The notes below the pieces were generated by a model. The model did not search any database. It saw only the letters and a program-made list of their open reading frames with translations, and was not told the origin of the DNA. Source: Gryllus longicercus (Eukaryota > Arthropoda > Insecta > Orthoptera > Gryllidae). Taken from it: a stretch of DNA of 64,000 nt. The stretch covers positions 372,001 through 436,000 of the forward strand of contig JAZDUA010000526.1 of the NCBI GenBank assembly GCA_038098605.1, in the 5' to 3' direction. Below are positions 1 to 12,345 of this stretch, one piece after another (the first letter of the stretch is position 1; each line of letters starts with the position of its first letter). The translations under genes and the position numbers were made by a program.

Positions 1-399
1 ATCATGTGTAACAAAGTTTAATGTAAAATGTTGGCGAGGGTGGACTAGAAAATTAATTCCCCCCTTATGCTGTTGCCCGCCCCCTGTTTAAAGCTGCATA
101 CGTCTCCGTTCTTCTAATTTGCTTCTAGCTCTTACCTACTACGAAACTGATCCAAACAATAAGTTAAATATTTACAAAGAACTCTTCAATTTAGGAATGT
201 TGTGCAGAAGTGTTAATTTAAATATTTAGGATATCCTTTTATTACTATTGTTACCTCAATTTTTACACGATTGCCAGGCAATTGGAGTAGTAACGAACAG
301 CTTTATTACCATCGTGTTTACCTTTGTACTTCATCCAACACTTGGTGATCACACCCCAACCCCAATCCAACAGCCACGCATATAAAGAAGTTGCCAAGC
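1..399. other. AT-rich leader, no gene
   Basis: AT-rich sequence in which I see no gene, tRNA-like box or tandem repeat. Confidence 0.5.
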
Positions 400-745
400 G
401 CTTCTCTCCATTTGGGCGCCAAAATCCACATCCCCGACCGCGGGTTCTGCCCGCCCCCTCGTCGCAGAGTCGTGTCGGATGACGCGCCCGGCAACTTGAA
501 ACAAGCCGCTGCTTTACGAGCGGGCCAGCGTTTCCACACCTGTACCCAACTGATTGGCCGCCTTTTAGTGGGGGGCAGCTGCTTTATTTTCGCACTCGCC
601 CCCCCCGCCCCCTCCCCGCCCCCTCGCTTATTACGCTCATTACCTCGTTTCGCACCTGTCGCCGGCGCCGGCGCGCAGCTCACAGTGCGAGTTTGCACCA
701 TTCCGCCGGACGAAACGCCGTTTTCGCCAAGGGGCTCCAGCGCGA
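400..745. other. GC-rich CpG island
   Basis: Dense CpG and C-rich sequence with an 8-C run at 599-606. A 20-bp word (gcgagtttgcaccattccgc, 687-706) recurs with two changes at 742-761. Open frames on both strands reflect composition. A regulatory role is inference. Confidence 0.6.
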
Positions 746-2435
746 GTTTGTACTATTCCGCGAAATAAAAATTCAAATTTTAGTGCCTTGGCCACTTCTC
801 AGACGGCAAAATAGTCACCTGAATATAGATATTCCTTTGCTACTGATTAAAATTAAACTTCAGGTAATAATGAAATAAATATTCCTTTTATTCCTTTCTT
901 TTATAAAAAAGAAAGGGATTGTTGCGCAACCACATCCATTTTAAATTGATTGAAACTTGATTCCGACAGCCAAACTTGTTTCTCTCACTGAATTGTTATT
1001 CCCCCATAGCTGCTATACTAGTCTCTATCCGCCCGTTAAAAGTGATGACTCATGGGTTACCTTGTCTCACAACATGTAACAACTTAGCTTCTGCTCCAGA
1101 ATACACATGTGCTCCAGAAGGACGTGAATAGACTGGGGAGGAAGAGGTTTTGGGGATCACGTCTCTCTCTCCGTTGAAGAAGTACTAATTTTTTCTCGCA
1201 TGACATCAATTAATCCACAATGCGAGCTTCATTTACAATATACCCACGCGGATCAAATTCGTCGATGTCCTCAATTCAAATCCAGGAATTCAAGTGAAGG
1301 ACAAAGACATTCCCGAGATCATTCGTAGAACTCATTCTGACCCTTGGGTAAACGAAGATGTCCGTTTCAATTCTTCTTCTGGACTTTTGATTGTCCTGCT
1401 TTTGAAAAATTTACAAATTCGAACTCTACCTTTTAGTAACTGAACCTGCTGATTCGGCTTCCGTACTCCGCGAGCCAACAGCTGTGGTCGGATCACTATC
1501 GATCTGATCTGCGGGTTATTATTATTCAATGCTAACCTGGTACCCATTCTCATGACATTGTACCTTTCAAGCAACGTAGGTGGCACCTACAGAAACTTTA
1601 GCATTGTACGGGACGAAGGAATCATCATTTCTGGGTATTCTGGTCTTCAGCAGATGTCAGTTGCTTCTCTTCCTCTCTGACCGTTGATTTCCTTTTCGGG
1701 TGTCTTCATCACCCTTCTTTCTGAAGATGGTTCTATCTATTTGTCTTCTACTTCGTCTTCTCTTCCCTTGTTACAGCGTCTCTCACTCAAAGGGAGTTTA
1801 TCTCAAAATATGCCCTACGCAGTTTTGGTTTCTTTTTCTTATCTCGTACTTGTTTTCTTTCGTCATTTACGCTTTAGATCATCTTTATTTCTGATCTTTT
1901 CCAATCTTTCCGATATTTTAAAACTTTTTTATCCTTCTCCTAAAACATATTGAAAATCACCGCAACCTACGTTCATAACATCTTCTCATTATCCACGTCT
2001 CTGATACACGTATTGGCGAGCTTTGTACAAAAATAATTTAGCCAGCCTCCTTTTCAAATTCGTATTAATTTTTAAGCTTCTTTTCTTCATGACAAGCCAC
2101 ATTTTTCATTTCCCATGTTCCAATTCTTTTATTCCCGGCTCACATTTCCACTCCTTTCCTACTACAAGCCCTAAATTTATCTTTTTCAGTTCTCCCCACA
2201 CCAATACTCTCTCGCTACTTTTCCCAACACATCCTTTGTTTTTCCTACTTTGCTCCAATTTCATACGTTTCTACCAGAATATCAATACTTTCTTGCAAAT
2301 CTTGATTGCTAATTACCGGAATAACCACATCTTCTGCGAATCCAAAGCACAAAGAAGGAACAGGTCGGGCTGTCCACCGCATTAGACAGGCGTTTGGTCG
2401 TCGTATCATAATCAGAAGCAGAAGCCGCGAGATTA
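746..2435. other. AT-rich stretch with small hairpin and pyrimidine-rich block
   Basis: No gene recognised. A 10-bp inverted repeat (cctttctttt 893-902, aaaagaaagg 907-916) has a 4-base loop. From about 1660 to 2300 the plus strand is rich in T and C, which keeps short frames open without any domain-like sequence. Confidence 0.5.
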
Positions 2436-2565
2436 GTGCCTCCCCCCCTTACCGCTTCCGCCCTCGCCGCGCCCCACCCCGCCGCGCCCCGCCTCGCCCC
2501 GCCGCGTTTCCTTGTTTATGATTCCCGCTCCCGCTGCGTGACGTCATCGGAACCCGCGGTTGAGA
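2436..2565. promoter_or_regulatory. Small GC-rich island with CRE palindrome
   Basis: C/G-rich repeats of gccccgcc type are followed by a perfect CREB/ATF palindrome TGACGTCA at 2539-2546. The motif match is direct; promoter or enhancer use is inferred. Confidence 0.45.
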
Positions 2566-3556
2566 CCGCCACCTGCTCTAGGAGACAACTGCGCGCGTCA
2601 TTAAGATGGACTAGCGGTCTCGTGGACGTCAGAGAATTACAGATTCCTCCAGCGGACGTTTCGAAAATAAAATTGTTGTCTTTGCTGTGGTAGTTGTGGT
2701 GGCTTGGGTTGCTTCCGATTCGCAGATATTTCTATGCATGTTTCTAGGATTGGCTATCTGGGTGGGATGTGGTGTTTTCTGGGAATGACGCAGGGTTGTT
2801 TATTTTCTAAATATTTTTGTACTGCGGTATTGGATTTTCTGATAAATCTCGAAGGAAATGCAAACGTTTTAATGGCAGACTTATTTTCTAATTACATGTT
2901 TTAGATAATCACTCATTCTTCATCACTCATCACTCTGAAGATAACATAGTTTACTACCGGAAATAAAAAAAAAACCACTTATAATACAAACTTTTTCTGT
3001 GAAACAATTTCCAGGCAGCAAACATCTTTGTTGCTGTACTAAATGCAGCAACTACCGAAAACCTCTGAACTTCTATAAATTGAACTACAAAAAAATGTGC
3101 TTTCTTCACAAATGCTCTATGAATTGCAGGGAAAGAGTTTAAAATGAAAAATAATTTAATTTTTTTTCGATTTTTATCATAATACCCTAACGACTATAAA
3201 AGCAACCAAAAGTCAATGTGATTTATTCACAGAATTTTATTCTTAAATGACTATCTTTACTTCAGTTCCTTGCTTGCATTTTTCAATTATATGATGTAAT
3301 TCGTGCTTAAATTGTTTTTCTTATAATGACGAACTGATTTCCAATACATCCTAACGTGCAATGCAAATGGATTTAATTAATACGTTATTTCACTGTCGCA
3401 AATTTTCAGAACCACTTTATCATAATATAGTGTTCTCAAAGCCTGTTCTTGTGCAGCTATTACAATTGCTTGAGATTCTGGCTTCATTCTTCTCATTTTA
3501 AGCCACATAAATAGGTGATCTTTATTGATCTTCACGTTGTCCATCCTTTTTAGATT
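2566..3556. other. AT-rich stretch, nothing recognised
   Basis: AT-rich unique-looking DNA with short A and T runs. No coding frame, tRNA-like box or tandem array was seen. Confidence 0.5.
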
Positions 3557-3848
3557 TCTTTTTTTTGTTGTTGTCGCGAATTGGTCATCTTTGGACCACG
3601 CGAGAGTATCAATGTAACCACCGAGATCCAGTAATATTTTCTCGGAGGTAAGAGCACGTGACCGTTATTTGGGAAGGGGGCTTATCCGTTTTTACTCCCC
3701 ATAGTTGAATGCCCTGGGGGATGAGATGAAGATGAAGAATGCTTGGACAATTTCAAACACACAGACAAACAAACATTCATGGCCCGGGTGGGACTCGAAC
3801 CCGCGACCTTTCGGGCACGAGGCAGCTACGGCTCTCCACTCTGAGCTT
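3557..3848 (-). mobile_element. tRNA-derived SINE, family C (copy 2 of a dimer)
   Basis: Read on the minus strand, it starts with a tRNA-like head containing a B box GGTTCGAGTCC (within 3795-3806). The body ends in gcgtggtcc followed by an A-rich tail near 3557-3570. The same end motif closes the neighbouring copy and the plus-strand copy near 63790. It lies directly downstream of the A-rich tail of the next copy, giving a head-to-tail pair. Boundaries are accurate to about 10 bp. Confidence 0.75.
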
Positions 3849-4230
3849 TTTTTAAAAATTTTTTTTCGTTAATCGGCCAACTAGGACCACGCATGCAAGC
3901 ATCCTGCATTTACCGTGGCTCCAGTTTTTACCAGCTCCTTACCAGTTTTTATTTTATTATCACGGTGGCAGGTGCTTGCGACAATTTTTTTTTTGGGGGG
4001 GGGGACCAGCATTTTAGCTGGATCCGATTTTTATCCCCCACGGTTGTTAGCCCTGGGGGTATGGAAGATGAAATGATGATATGATGATAATGGGGGTGAA
4101 AGGACAACAAATACAGACATACACAAATACATCCATGCCCGAGGCGGGACTCGAACCCGCGATCTTCTGGTCCGAAACCACTCCGGCACTACTGCCTTAG
4201 CGATCTCGGCCATCTGATCGGCCTTAGTCC
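3849..4230 (-). mobile_element. tRNA-derived SINE, family C (copy 1 of a dimer)
   Basis: The minus-strand head at about 4140-4230 has A-box-like tggccgagatcgc and B box GGTTCGAGTCC, in a normal tRNA spacing. The body shares words with the copy near 63590, including catggatgtatttgtg, the atcatcat stretch, ccagct...agctgg and gcgtggtc. It carries a 10-G run (3995-4004) and about 90 bp not seen in the other copies. The tail is A-rich at 3849-3870. Acceptor pairing is not intact, so this is not a functional tRNA. Confidence 0.75.
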
Positions 4231-4279
4231 TTATATTGTTATTATTCCTATTCGCTTTAATGCCACTATCATTCAATAC

Positions 4280-4525
4280 AAAACTGTGGAATGTGCGCGA
4301 TCGCGAGGTGTTCCGGCGCGCGGGCTGGGGCCGCGGGCGTCGCGCGTTATCTGCCCGCGGGGGGCGAAAGTCGCGCATTAGCGGCGGAGGGTCGGAAGTG
4401 TCGATGAATCAGCGGCGCTTCTGCTCTGCTCGCGACCGGAAGTGGGCGCGCGGCCTCCGCTTCCGCCGCCGCCTCCGACGCCGCGGACAGTGGGGCGCAT
4501 TCCCTCAAAGACGTGAAACGGAAAG
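4280..4525. other. GC-rich CpG island
   Basis: GC-rich, CpG-dense segment (cgcgggcgtcgcgcg, gccgccgcctccgacgccgcgg). The core gcgcattag contains a TAAT-type word. Frames on both strands are composition-driven. Function unknown. Confidence 0.55.
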
Positions 4526-5510
4526 CGCACTTGCTTTTGATGGATTTTATCGTCGTCAAATCACAGGTTGACTGGCTAGGGTTGTTTTGGTATGTTTGTT
4601 CTTCTGCCTTTCACAACAAGATGGCCAGATTCGTGTTTTAAGTGTGAAGCCATTTAATAAGATATTGCACATACGAGAAGAAAATTTGAATGAAAATAAA
4701 CTATAACCTTGTAAATTATAAATTTAATATTAAACTGTTTCACATATTTGTGAACAAATGAAAAAAATTGTTTACGAAAATTCATTGGAAGTCTGAATCT
4801 AGCAGGGGTCCCTTTGCTTATGCGTTAACCCATCCCTGGATAGCCTCATGTCTGTTTATCTGTTGAGCGTAGTTTTGAAACTTGCCTACTCTCGTGAATT
4901 TTAAAAATAGTGTTTCATGAAGTAACAATTCAATTGTGTACTATTACGGAACACTATACAGTTCTTCAGTACTTTTCGTACATCACAGCACAAACCATCT
5001 TACCCAAATAATACATCATTCTGACGTCTATGGAAAAGTGTATTGTCGAACATTTCACCTGTAAATACATTTTTCCCCCACTACATGTCCTTTAGTGACA
5101 AATCCAATTGAAAATTCTGATAATTTTGAATGAACAGGTCGATGGAGAGATATAGCAGAAGAAAGAGAATGTTGCGAACTCGGTCCGTCCACAAATTCCA
5201 CGAAGATCGACCGTTGATTGGACTTTGTTCCTACCGACTAAAGGCGAATAGTCTGAGCATTACTAGAATAGTCCCCTCTACCTAAACGTAATAATATATA
5301 TTAACACCATTAGATCGATAAACAGCAAATAGCAGACACGCTTAAACGCTTCAAACCGACGCCGATTCTGTTGCGTTATCGAATGTGAGCGTTCAATACA
5401 TATTGTATTACCATTTATTTGCAAGAAAAGATCATACAAACAAGAAACACCATTTCTGGAACCAATTGTACTCATCCGCCATCTTCAGCTACGATTCATT
5501 AGTTTCGATT
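4526..5510. other. AT-rich stretch with a SINE fragment
   Basis: Mostly AT-rich with no gene. A family B SINE trace on the minus strand is annotated separately at 5125-5215. Confidence 0.5.
5125..5215 (-). mobile_element. Possible family B SINE fragment
   Basis: The 14-mer ccacaaattccacg (5189-5202) is identical to one inside the family B copy at 46841-46854 and is the reverse complement of 13209-13222. The adjacent gcgaactcgg may be an eroded B box. The match is short, so this is tentative. Confidence 0.35.
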
Positions 5511-5514
5511 GTTG

Positions 5515-5562
5515 TTAACGGACGGCGGAGTGTTACATGCTTAACGGACGCCGGCCGTTAAG
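5515..5562. repeat. Short direct and inverted repeat with Myb-like cores
   Basis: TTAACGGACG occurs at 5515-5524 and 5541-5550. CTTAACGG (5540-5547) pairs with CCGTTAAG (5555-5562) across a 7-base loop. Each arm carries the YAACGG core bound by Myb proteins. Confidence 0.5.
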
Positions 5563-5684
5563 AATACCTTCTCCCCCATACGTAACATACAGTTTTTACT
5601 GTTTTTTTTTCATTTGACTAAATAAATCTAAATCAAAGAGTTGTTGTCCATTACTCTGGTTCCTTAAGCCGCAGTCTTAGCAAA

Positions 5685-5900
5685 GCAGCGTTACGCAGTC
5701 CGGCCGTGCTCCGCGGCCGAGTGGCACTGTGTCGCGCGGCACCGCGGGGCCGCGAGATGTGCAAATGGCGGCCGCGGCCGCTGCCGCAGCCGCGTCCGGC
5801 GGGCGGGGCGGCGGGCGGCGGGCGGCGGGCGGCGGGCGACGCGCAGGAAGAGCGGCCCAGGGGGCGATAGCTGCGCTGGGGGCAAGGGAGGCACAACAAT
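5685..5900. other. GC-rich CpG island with short tandem array
   Basis: Very CpG-dense. At 5798-5842 there is a (GGCGGGC)-type array, five or so units. It contains aaatggcggc near 5763, close to a YY1/Pho core. The alanine- or arginine-rich frames across it are shadows of composition. Confidence 0.6.
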
Positions 5901-6095
5901 ACGCGGGTAAAACCCTTTCCCCACCGCCAGACACTTATCTCCACCTCAGATGAACTTTCCATTTTGAATCCCGGTTCCTCAGACAAAGTAATAGTAGCTT
6001 CCTTGAATACTAGGTGGAATTTTTCAGGCTTTTTATACTATTTTTTAAATTTAAAATAGATATATTTTATTAATTTTATAATTCATTTATAGTTC

Positions 6096-6150
<55 letters not shown>

Positions 6151-8210
6151 TAGTGTAGTGATAAAATTTAAATTCAATTTTCTTGCTCTAATGTATGATT
6201 GTTTAAGTTGAATTCAACGCAAGCTAGTAATAGCGTGCCACCAACATTGCCAGATCCTTCGTTTTTCATCTACCTCCTCCCCTCCCCATCGTTCGTTTTT
6301 AGCATTGTTAGGAAAAGCCCTCCCTTGCCTAAAACGAACGTATTTTTAGGCATTTTCATACTCTATTCAAAGTGACATGATACATGTTTAAAAATTGCAT
6401 ATAAGGTGTAGGTATACTGTGTAGGTATTATTTCATATTATAATTGTCTAAAATTAATCACTGTGCGATTTCATAAGTATATAAATTATATGTTATAATA
6501 ATTAATGTTCGCATTCCAAATCTTTGGGGTCGGTCTCGGGTCGATCGCGTTTAGGAATTGACTCGAGTTCCAATGAGGTCGGATTGCACATTCGATAAAT
6601 CTGACCGTTCAGCCATGCTTGACTATCTCATGCGCTTGCTCGAATCCTTCACCCTCTGAATATCACATGTTTGAAGATCAGCAGCTTAGAAGCAATTAAA
6701 TACTTTGTCCGATTACCACAAGAGACGAACTTGGCCTAAAATTCTAACTCGAGGTTTGGTGTCTGAACGTCAGGTGCAGCCAAACTTGCGGGAAACTCCA
6801 GATCAAGCTGATCGCCTGTGTTCTCTTCTTTCTAATTGCGAGTTAAAAAACTAAAATTGTAACTGTCTTTCGACTAAAACTAAAATAAAATGTCAAACAT
6901 TTGTCGTACAATAAACTGTAGAAATAGATGCGGGTTGTTTTACGCTGCAACTACTTTAAAATACAAAATAGTATCTGTAAACATCATTTTCGATACTAAA
7001 CCGTTTGTCTATCAGTAACATGTTTCCGATGAAGTAAAAGCGCGGAACGGTTAGTACATTGCGGTTGATTATTTGATGTGAGAACTGAGGCGTTCTTGAA
7101 TGAAATGCGGCAATGCTTGCAAACTAAGGGAGTTCCTTTTCGTTGGAAAAACGGATATGCGGTTGACTAAACTCAATGCCACTCTCTGATAGCACATATT
7201 GTACGCAGAAGAGTGCTTCCGCGAAAATACATCCGCCGTCTATATTACACTAACAGCGTTTACATTCTAGCAGCTGCGTCACATGCGTAATGAGCAGTTT
7301 TATATACTAAAGTAGAAGTTTCACCGATGAACTAACTTGATGACCACAATCCTCTGTAGTCGTCACCGAAGGCTGATGGAATCCTCACAAAATACAACGT
7401 TGACCATTTATTTTTTCGTCCAGAAATTAGAAGACGAAATGTTAAATTCGACGTATAAAAGGAATTATAGGAAAATAAATAACGAGTCCATTTTTATGAC
7501 AGACCACAGATTGGGACGATGAAATGAACAAAAAGAGCATTAATAAACATTTTTGTTTATTTATTTATTTTATTTTTGAAAGAAAAATGTTTGCATCAAC
7601 CTCTCCTAATTATTCACGTTACTTCCAATTACAATATACAACACATACACATTTCCTTACAGTAATATTTACAAAAATCTTTGGCCATCATGGAGTTGTA
7701 ATAGGCAACAGAACATTAGTGCAGGCATTGCATGCAATGACAAATAAAAAAACAATACAACTGAATCAAATAATTGACTAAGTGACTCTTGTTTCCTTTA
7801 AAAACGTGATGAACAATAACTTTTTTTTTGTCGTGAAGTAATTGTCTCTTTTTCAAGTATTTGAATATGTTCAAGCATTCTCTTTATTCATAATAATAAA
7901 AAGTTTTGTGTCTTCTTCCTAAAACTTAAAGCCTCTTTAATGAGAAGATAAATAAGGTTGAACTACTTATCCTCGATTCAGTTCCATTCTTTCTCACTTA
8001 TTGTTCTCGGGCGCAGTTTCCGACACCAAAAAAAGCGAAAACACTGGCTTCAAGTGGGAATCTCCAAGAAGGCAAATTGTTTTCTCGATTGTTTTCTCAG
8101 CCTTGAGCAGAACGTAAATCCCCTCTGACAGTGGCAGAGTTTGGCGGTCTCTTTGAATGACTTTCCGCGTTGTGAAGGAGTGTGCTACGAATTCGGAATT
8201 GTTTGTGAAC
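5901..8210. other. AT-rich stretch, no gene
   Basis: AT-rich throughout, with one AAT microsatellite (annotated) near the left end. No domain-like frame or SINE head was found. Confidence 0.5.
6096..6148 (+). repeat. (AAT)n microsatellite
   Basis: About 17 uninterrupted AAT units. Confidence 0.95.
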
Positions 8211-8400
8211 ATGGTGAGGCCGAAAACGTATGTTAATCGCGCGCATTGCACTCACAAAAGGAACGCGATGGAGCTGAGGACAACGAGGATTGGAAACGAA
8301 TTATTTATTAATGCGCGTCATGCCGGGGGGAGGGGGGCGACGCAGCGGATTCCGTTCATTGCAGGGGAGGCTGCCGGGGCCGCTCGTGCACGGCATGTTT
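8211..8400. other. Small GC-enriched segment
   Basis: Moderately CpG-rich with a G run (ccggggggaggggggcg) and a taatgcgcgtcatg word. There is no convincing coding content. Confidence 0.4.
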
Positions 8401-8755
8401 AGCCCGGCCATTTTGTACTTCCGTTAGGATTTCATCATGAGTGACTAAGTAATGTGGTGCAATATGTTACAGATATATTTTCCGAGCGTTCGTGATGTAA
8501 AATCTTAAAGAAATATTGTTGAATTGTCTGATATAATTCCAAAAACTGATACTGGCCATTCTCCTAAACAATATTAACGCAAAATAATAAAACTTTCATA
8601 TATAATACAGCAAATTATATTTAACTTAAAATGATGTGGAATGCAGTAATACCGATTTACAGAAAACCCTGTACGGGCTATGCTAATTTTGAAGATCGCA
8701 TTGGAATTGCAATTAATGAGCATCCTCTTGTTTTCCTTCGCGTTCTGTTCATCTG
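8401..8755. other. AT-rich stretch, nothing recognised
   Basis: AT-rich sequence without recognisable repeats or frames. Confidence 0.5.
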
Positions 8756-9070
8756 AAGCTGGCTGGAAGCGAATTCTTTTCCTTCCACGAAGACGCCTCG
8801 CGGTGTCCCGTTGCTTCGCAGGCTTCTAACAAGCCGCCACCAGGCCCTCTCAGCCCGTGACGTCACGATAATCGCGCTAATGGCCTTAATTGGTCCGCTT
8901 CCCATTTTATTAAGGGATCGATGCGTGTCGTCGCGCTTTCCCGAAAGAGGTCCGACCGGCCGCACGTGATTTCTTGACTCCCTAATGAGGAACGTGCGTT
9001 TCAAAGATTATACTCTTTGAAACGCACAACGCTAAATCCATCGTTATTTTAACGAGGGCAGATCGCATCG
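8756..9070. promoter_or_regulatory. Candidate regulatory block with CRE, TAAT words and palindrome
   Basis: Contains TGACGTCA at 8858-8865, closely followed by gataatcgcgctaatggccttaattgg (three TAAT/ATTA cores and one GATA within about 25 bp) and then a perfect 13-bp inverted repeat at 8994-9027. The clustering is visible; enhancer function is inferred. Confidence 0.4.
8994..9027. repeat. Perfect 13-bp inverted repeat
   Basis: GTGCGTTTCAAAG (8994-9006) and its exact reverse complement (9015-9027) flank an 8-base loop. This could be a hairpin or a paired binding site. Confidence 0.85.
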
Positions 9071-10440
9071 GCTGGGAATTGAGAGTGTGTGATTGGTGGA
9101 ACGTGAGGGGTGGGTGAGCGGTGAGTGGTGATGGCTGGTCGTGTTGAGAGTACACATACACACACGAGTTTCATTAAATAGGTTCTACAATTGCTGGCTT
9201 ACACTATGTTTAAACTTTTTTTTGTTAGTTAAATGTTTGGATTAGCGAAAATTCTGTGTGTGAGCAACGGAATGTGGCAGCATTACACGTCATTTCGAAA
9301 TTAATTTACGGGAAGTAAAAGGTGAAGATGTTGCTGCTAACGTAATGGACGGACAAGAATAAATCGTGTTATTACAGTCCCTCAAGTACATTCGTTCTGT
9401 TAAGATGGTTACAACATCAAGTAACAAGCTGTAATTCTCTATATTATGGTGGATCATCCGATTACTTGCCATAAACGGTGTTTTAAGACTTTATTTAAGA
9501 AATTATGAAGTAATTAGTATTGTACTCGCGGAAGAAAGTTGAAAATGAATATTGTATTTGATGAAGGTAGGAATCTCAGATTTTTGGGTAGGGATACCAG
9601 AATTTAACAAAACGTAGACAGAATAGACTTCTCCCTATAGTAAGTCACTGAGAGGTTAGTGACCGTCTATGACGTTAAATAAATAAATATAACTAGGGAA
9701 TACATTTTGGATACAAACTTTAGCCTTATAAATAATTAGACAATATAACAAAACATATCCAAATATATCCTCTCAGAATAATCATTCATTAATAACCTAA
9801 TTTTGCAAGTAAAGATATTATTAATGTGAATTGTTACTAATGAAGTATAACATTCCAAGAATAGCTGTTTAGCTCTTGGAATTCTTGCTCGAATTAGTGT
9901 ACTTGAACTTCCAGAACTTCCAGTATCCATTGCTGTCTTTCTCATCTTCACAACCTATCAAGAATATGAAATAAGTTTTAATTTCTTACTCAACATTTAA
10001 TTATAAAAGACTTAGTCTCTATAATATTATCTCGTTAATGGATTTAAGTATCATAAATTACATATTTTATTCTACTTTGTAAAAAAAAAAATTGGATATG
10101 TGTCTCTTAGAAAGATCGAATTTCTATAGAGTTATGATTGTCTTATACATATTTTATGATTTGATTTTATTACAATAAACCGTCTCGTAAAAGGTAGGTC
10201 ATTTATTTCTACCAAGGTATCATACATATTTATTTTTATTATATCATTTTCCCACCACCAATACATTTTTCAACCAAAACCCTACAGATTCTATCGTAAT
10301 GTATTTCCTTTAGAAAATATTTCTCTCATGAAATGGGTGTCTGACATACACAATGACGCTACATTAACTCACAGAATTATTCTCTTTCGCCATTTCGCGG
10401 TTTCTTTTTTTTTTGAAGCGGTACACCATTCTACTATTAA
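9071..10440. other. AT-rich stretch, no gene
   Basis: AT-rich DNA with no recognised frame or element. A short run of ca repeats lies near 9160. Confidence 0.5.
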
Positions 10441-10790
10441 GAGAATAACTACACGGACCGTCGCTCTCGAAGTCGAAGTAGGCTTCACGTGATGCCCCGA
10501 GAAGGAAATGCATCATAGGATGTCAACATTGCAGTGGCGTGTTTATCTTCGGATTAATAACATTGCGTGTGTCATTGCTATCCCGCACCTTCCTAAGTAA
10601 GCGCGACTCCCAGTGACGCTGTATTCGTTTGAACCGTTACGACACGCAACCATCCATCCTGCGGCCTGCTTGTTTGATCCTCATGTCATCAAGAGAATGT
10701 AAAAGCAAATATCGCTTTCGCTCGATACGCGTAAAGGTGTCATTCACTGAAGACATTACTCCGCCACCTGTGATTTAGAATTTCATACAA
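10441..10790. other. Balanced-composition unique segment
   Basis: GC content is higher than the flanks, without CpG-island density and without repeats. No frame of note. It could be conserved non-coding DNA; I see nothing more specific than TCACGTGA (10486-10493), an E-box palindrome. Confidence 0.3.
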
Positions 10791-11690
10791 CCAGACGTGT
10801 GTTTGATATTTTTTTCTCTCAATTTGTTTATTATCCTACATACTTACACTTCTCCAACGCTAAATTTAAAAGCACTTCTGCAATATTCTCTATATTATAA
10901 TACAATATTCACGTTTTAATGCAAAGCTATTTGATGAGATTTTATGCGAATATGAATTAATTACTTAATCTTATATCTGGATTAAATTAAAGTTAACAAG
11001 TTAATGAATGATAAAATGAAGAATTTAAATGTATGTTTGATACCACGGAGGGCAGCCAACGTGTCGCTACAAAATACATTTTTAAGCGTAAGTTTCCGCG
11101 GTCGGAAACAGAAGAAACTTGGCTGTTCGGGAGACGCCGCGTCATAGGCACTGATTCCAAAATTTTGGCCGTCTGTCTTACTGCGCCCTTCCTCAGGGCG
11201 AATGCGCGGTTGTGGACTGCGCACGGGGTTGCCTTCAACCTTCCTGTGAAGTGTATCTCGCACCGAACAACCGCACTGGCGAGCTTTTGGGAACTTCTGA
11301 TCCCAAGATCAGCTATTCGCCGCGCCACAACACACACGAGCGACGAACGGGGAATGTGAGGTCGGAATTCCAAGGCGCTTCCATACAAAATTTAGATTTT
11401 TAGCGGAGGCTCGCTCTACAGACCGGACTCCCATACGGCCAGTAATAAATAATTTCGTTTGTAATTCTTGAAGGATGTTCGACAATATTTATGAAATAGT
11501 TTTCATTAATTTAGGGGAATGCATCAATAATTATTCGCAAATATTTAGAATTATCACTTACACTCAAATATTACGTGCAAAACTTTGGTGAACTGTGTCC
11601 GCTGGACTTCCGTCATGGCTCTATTTTATTTCTCCCCCACCCCCACCCCGATCAACAACACCCAATCGCCCGATTCCAAATTGGGCTCGA
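10791..11690. other. No gene recognised
   Basis: AT-rich except for a mixed-composition part at 11080-11360 that is open in several frames. None of the translations resembles a family I know. Confidence 0.45.
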
Positions 11691-12135
11691 GTTAAAAATC
11701 ACTCGCGCGCCGCCCGCTATCACCCAGCGCGGGGGCCAATTATCGGGGCGAAGAGTTATTGCTGACAAAAGGGGGGCGAGGAGGGCGATAACGCGCGTGG
11801 GGCCGGCTATCGCCCGGGGAAATGTCGCGACTAATGGGCCACGTATCAGCATCCCCAGGCGGCCGCCCCCCCTCCTCACACACACGGCCCGCCACTCGTA
11901 CGCCGTCCGGGAGCTCGCTGCCAGCCACCTCTCTCCACCTGGAGCCCGAAGCCGACCTCTGGGCCAGAGGGGGAGCGTAGGGCTCAGCGGGTGCCGCCCC
12001 GCGCCGCCCGGGGCCTGTCGAACAGGGTTCTCTGCACGCGAGCGTCGCCTTCGTCGCCCGCGTTCCGTGTGCTGTGCTGGGACAGGGCCTCCCCCTCCCC
12101 CCCCTCCCCCCTCCAGAGCACGCGGCTTCTGATGC
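11691..12135. promoter_or_regulatory. GC-rich island with clustered GATA cores
   Basis: High CpG. GATA/TATC cores lie at 11719-11722, 11741-11744, 11787-11790 and 11808-11811, four in about 95 bp of very GC-rich DNA. The right half (11960-12110) is C-rich. Regulatory use is inference. Confidence 0.5.
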
Positions 12136-12179
12136 CAGCTCCTACTCTAGAGTTGACGAATTTGATGATTGTGATATTA

Positions 12180-12345
12180 CGCTATGAATGACGCCTGTTT
12201 CTCGCCCAAGAAATACCTCCTTTCACTGCCAGTTGGTGAAGGGAGCGTAGCGAAATTTGCGTGGTCAGACGGAAGAGCGGGCCTGATGGCCCGAGTCTCG
12301 CCACGTAAAATAAGGCAAATTCAATTCAATTCAATTCAATGATGT
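12180..12345 (+). mobile_element. SINE family A, 5'-truncated copy
   Basis: This is the 3' part of the element, from cctgtttctcgccc through gcgtagcgaaatttgcg, gtcagacggaagag and ggcctgatggcccgag, to a tail of about four ATTCA units (12319-12340). The same blocks occur in the same order on the minus strand at 19735-19862. Confidence 0.75.
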
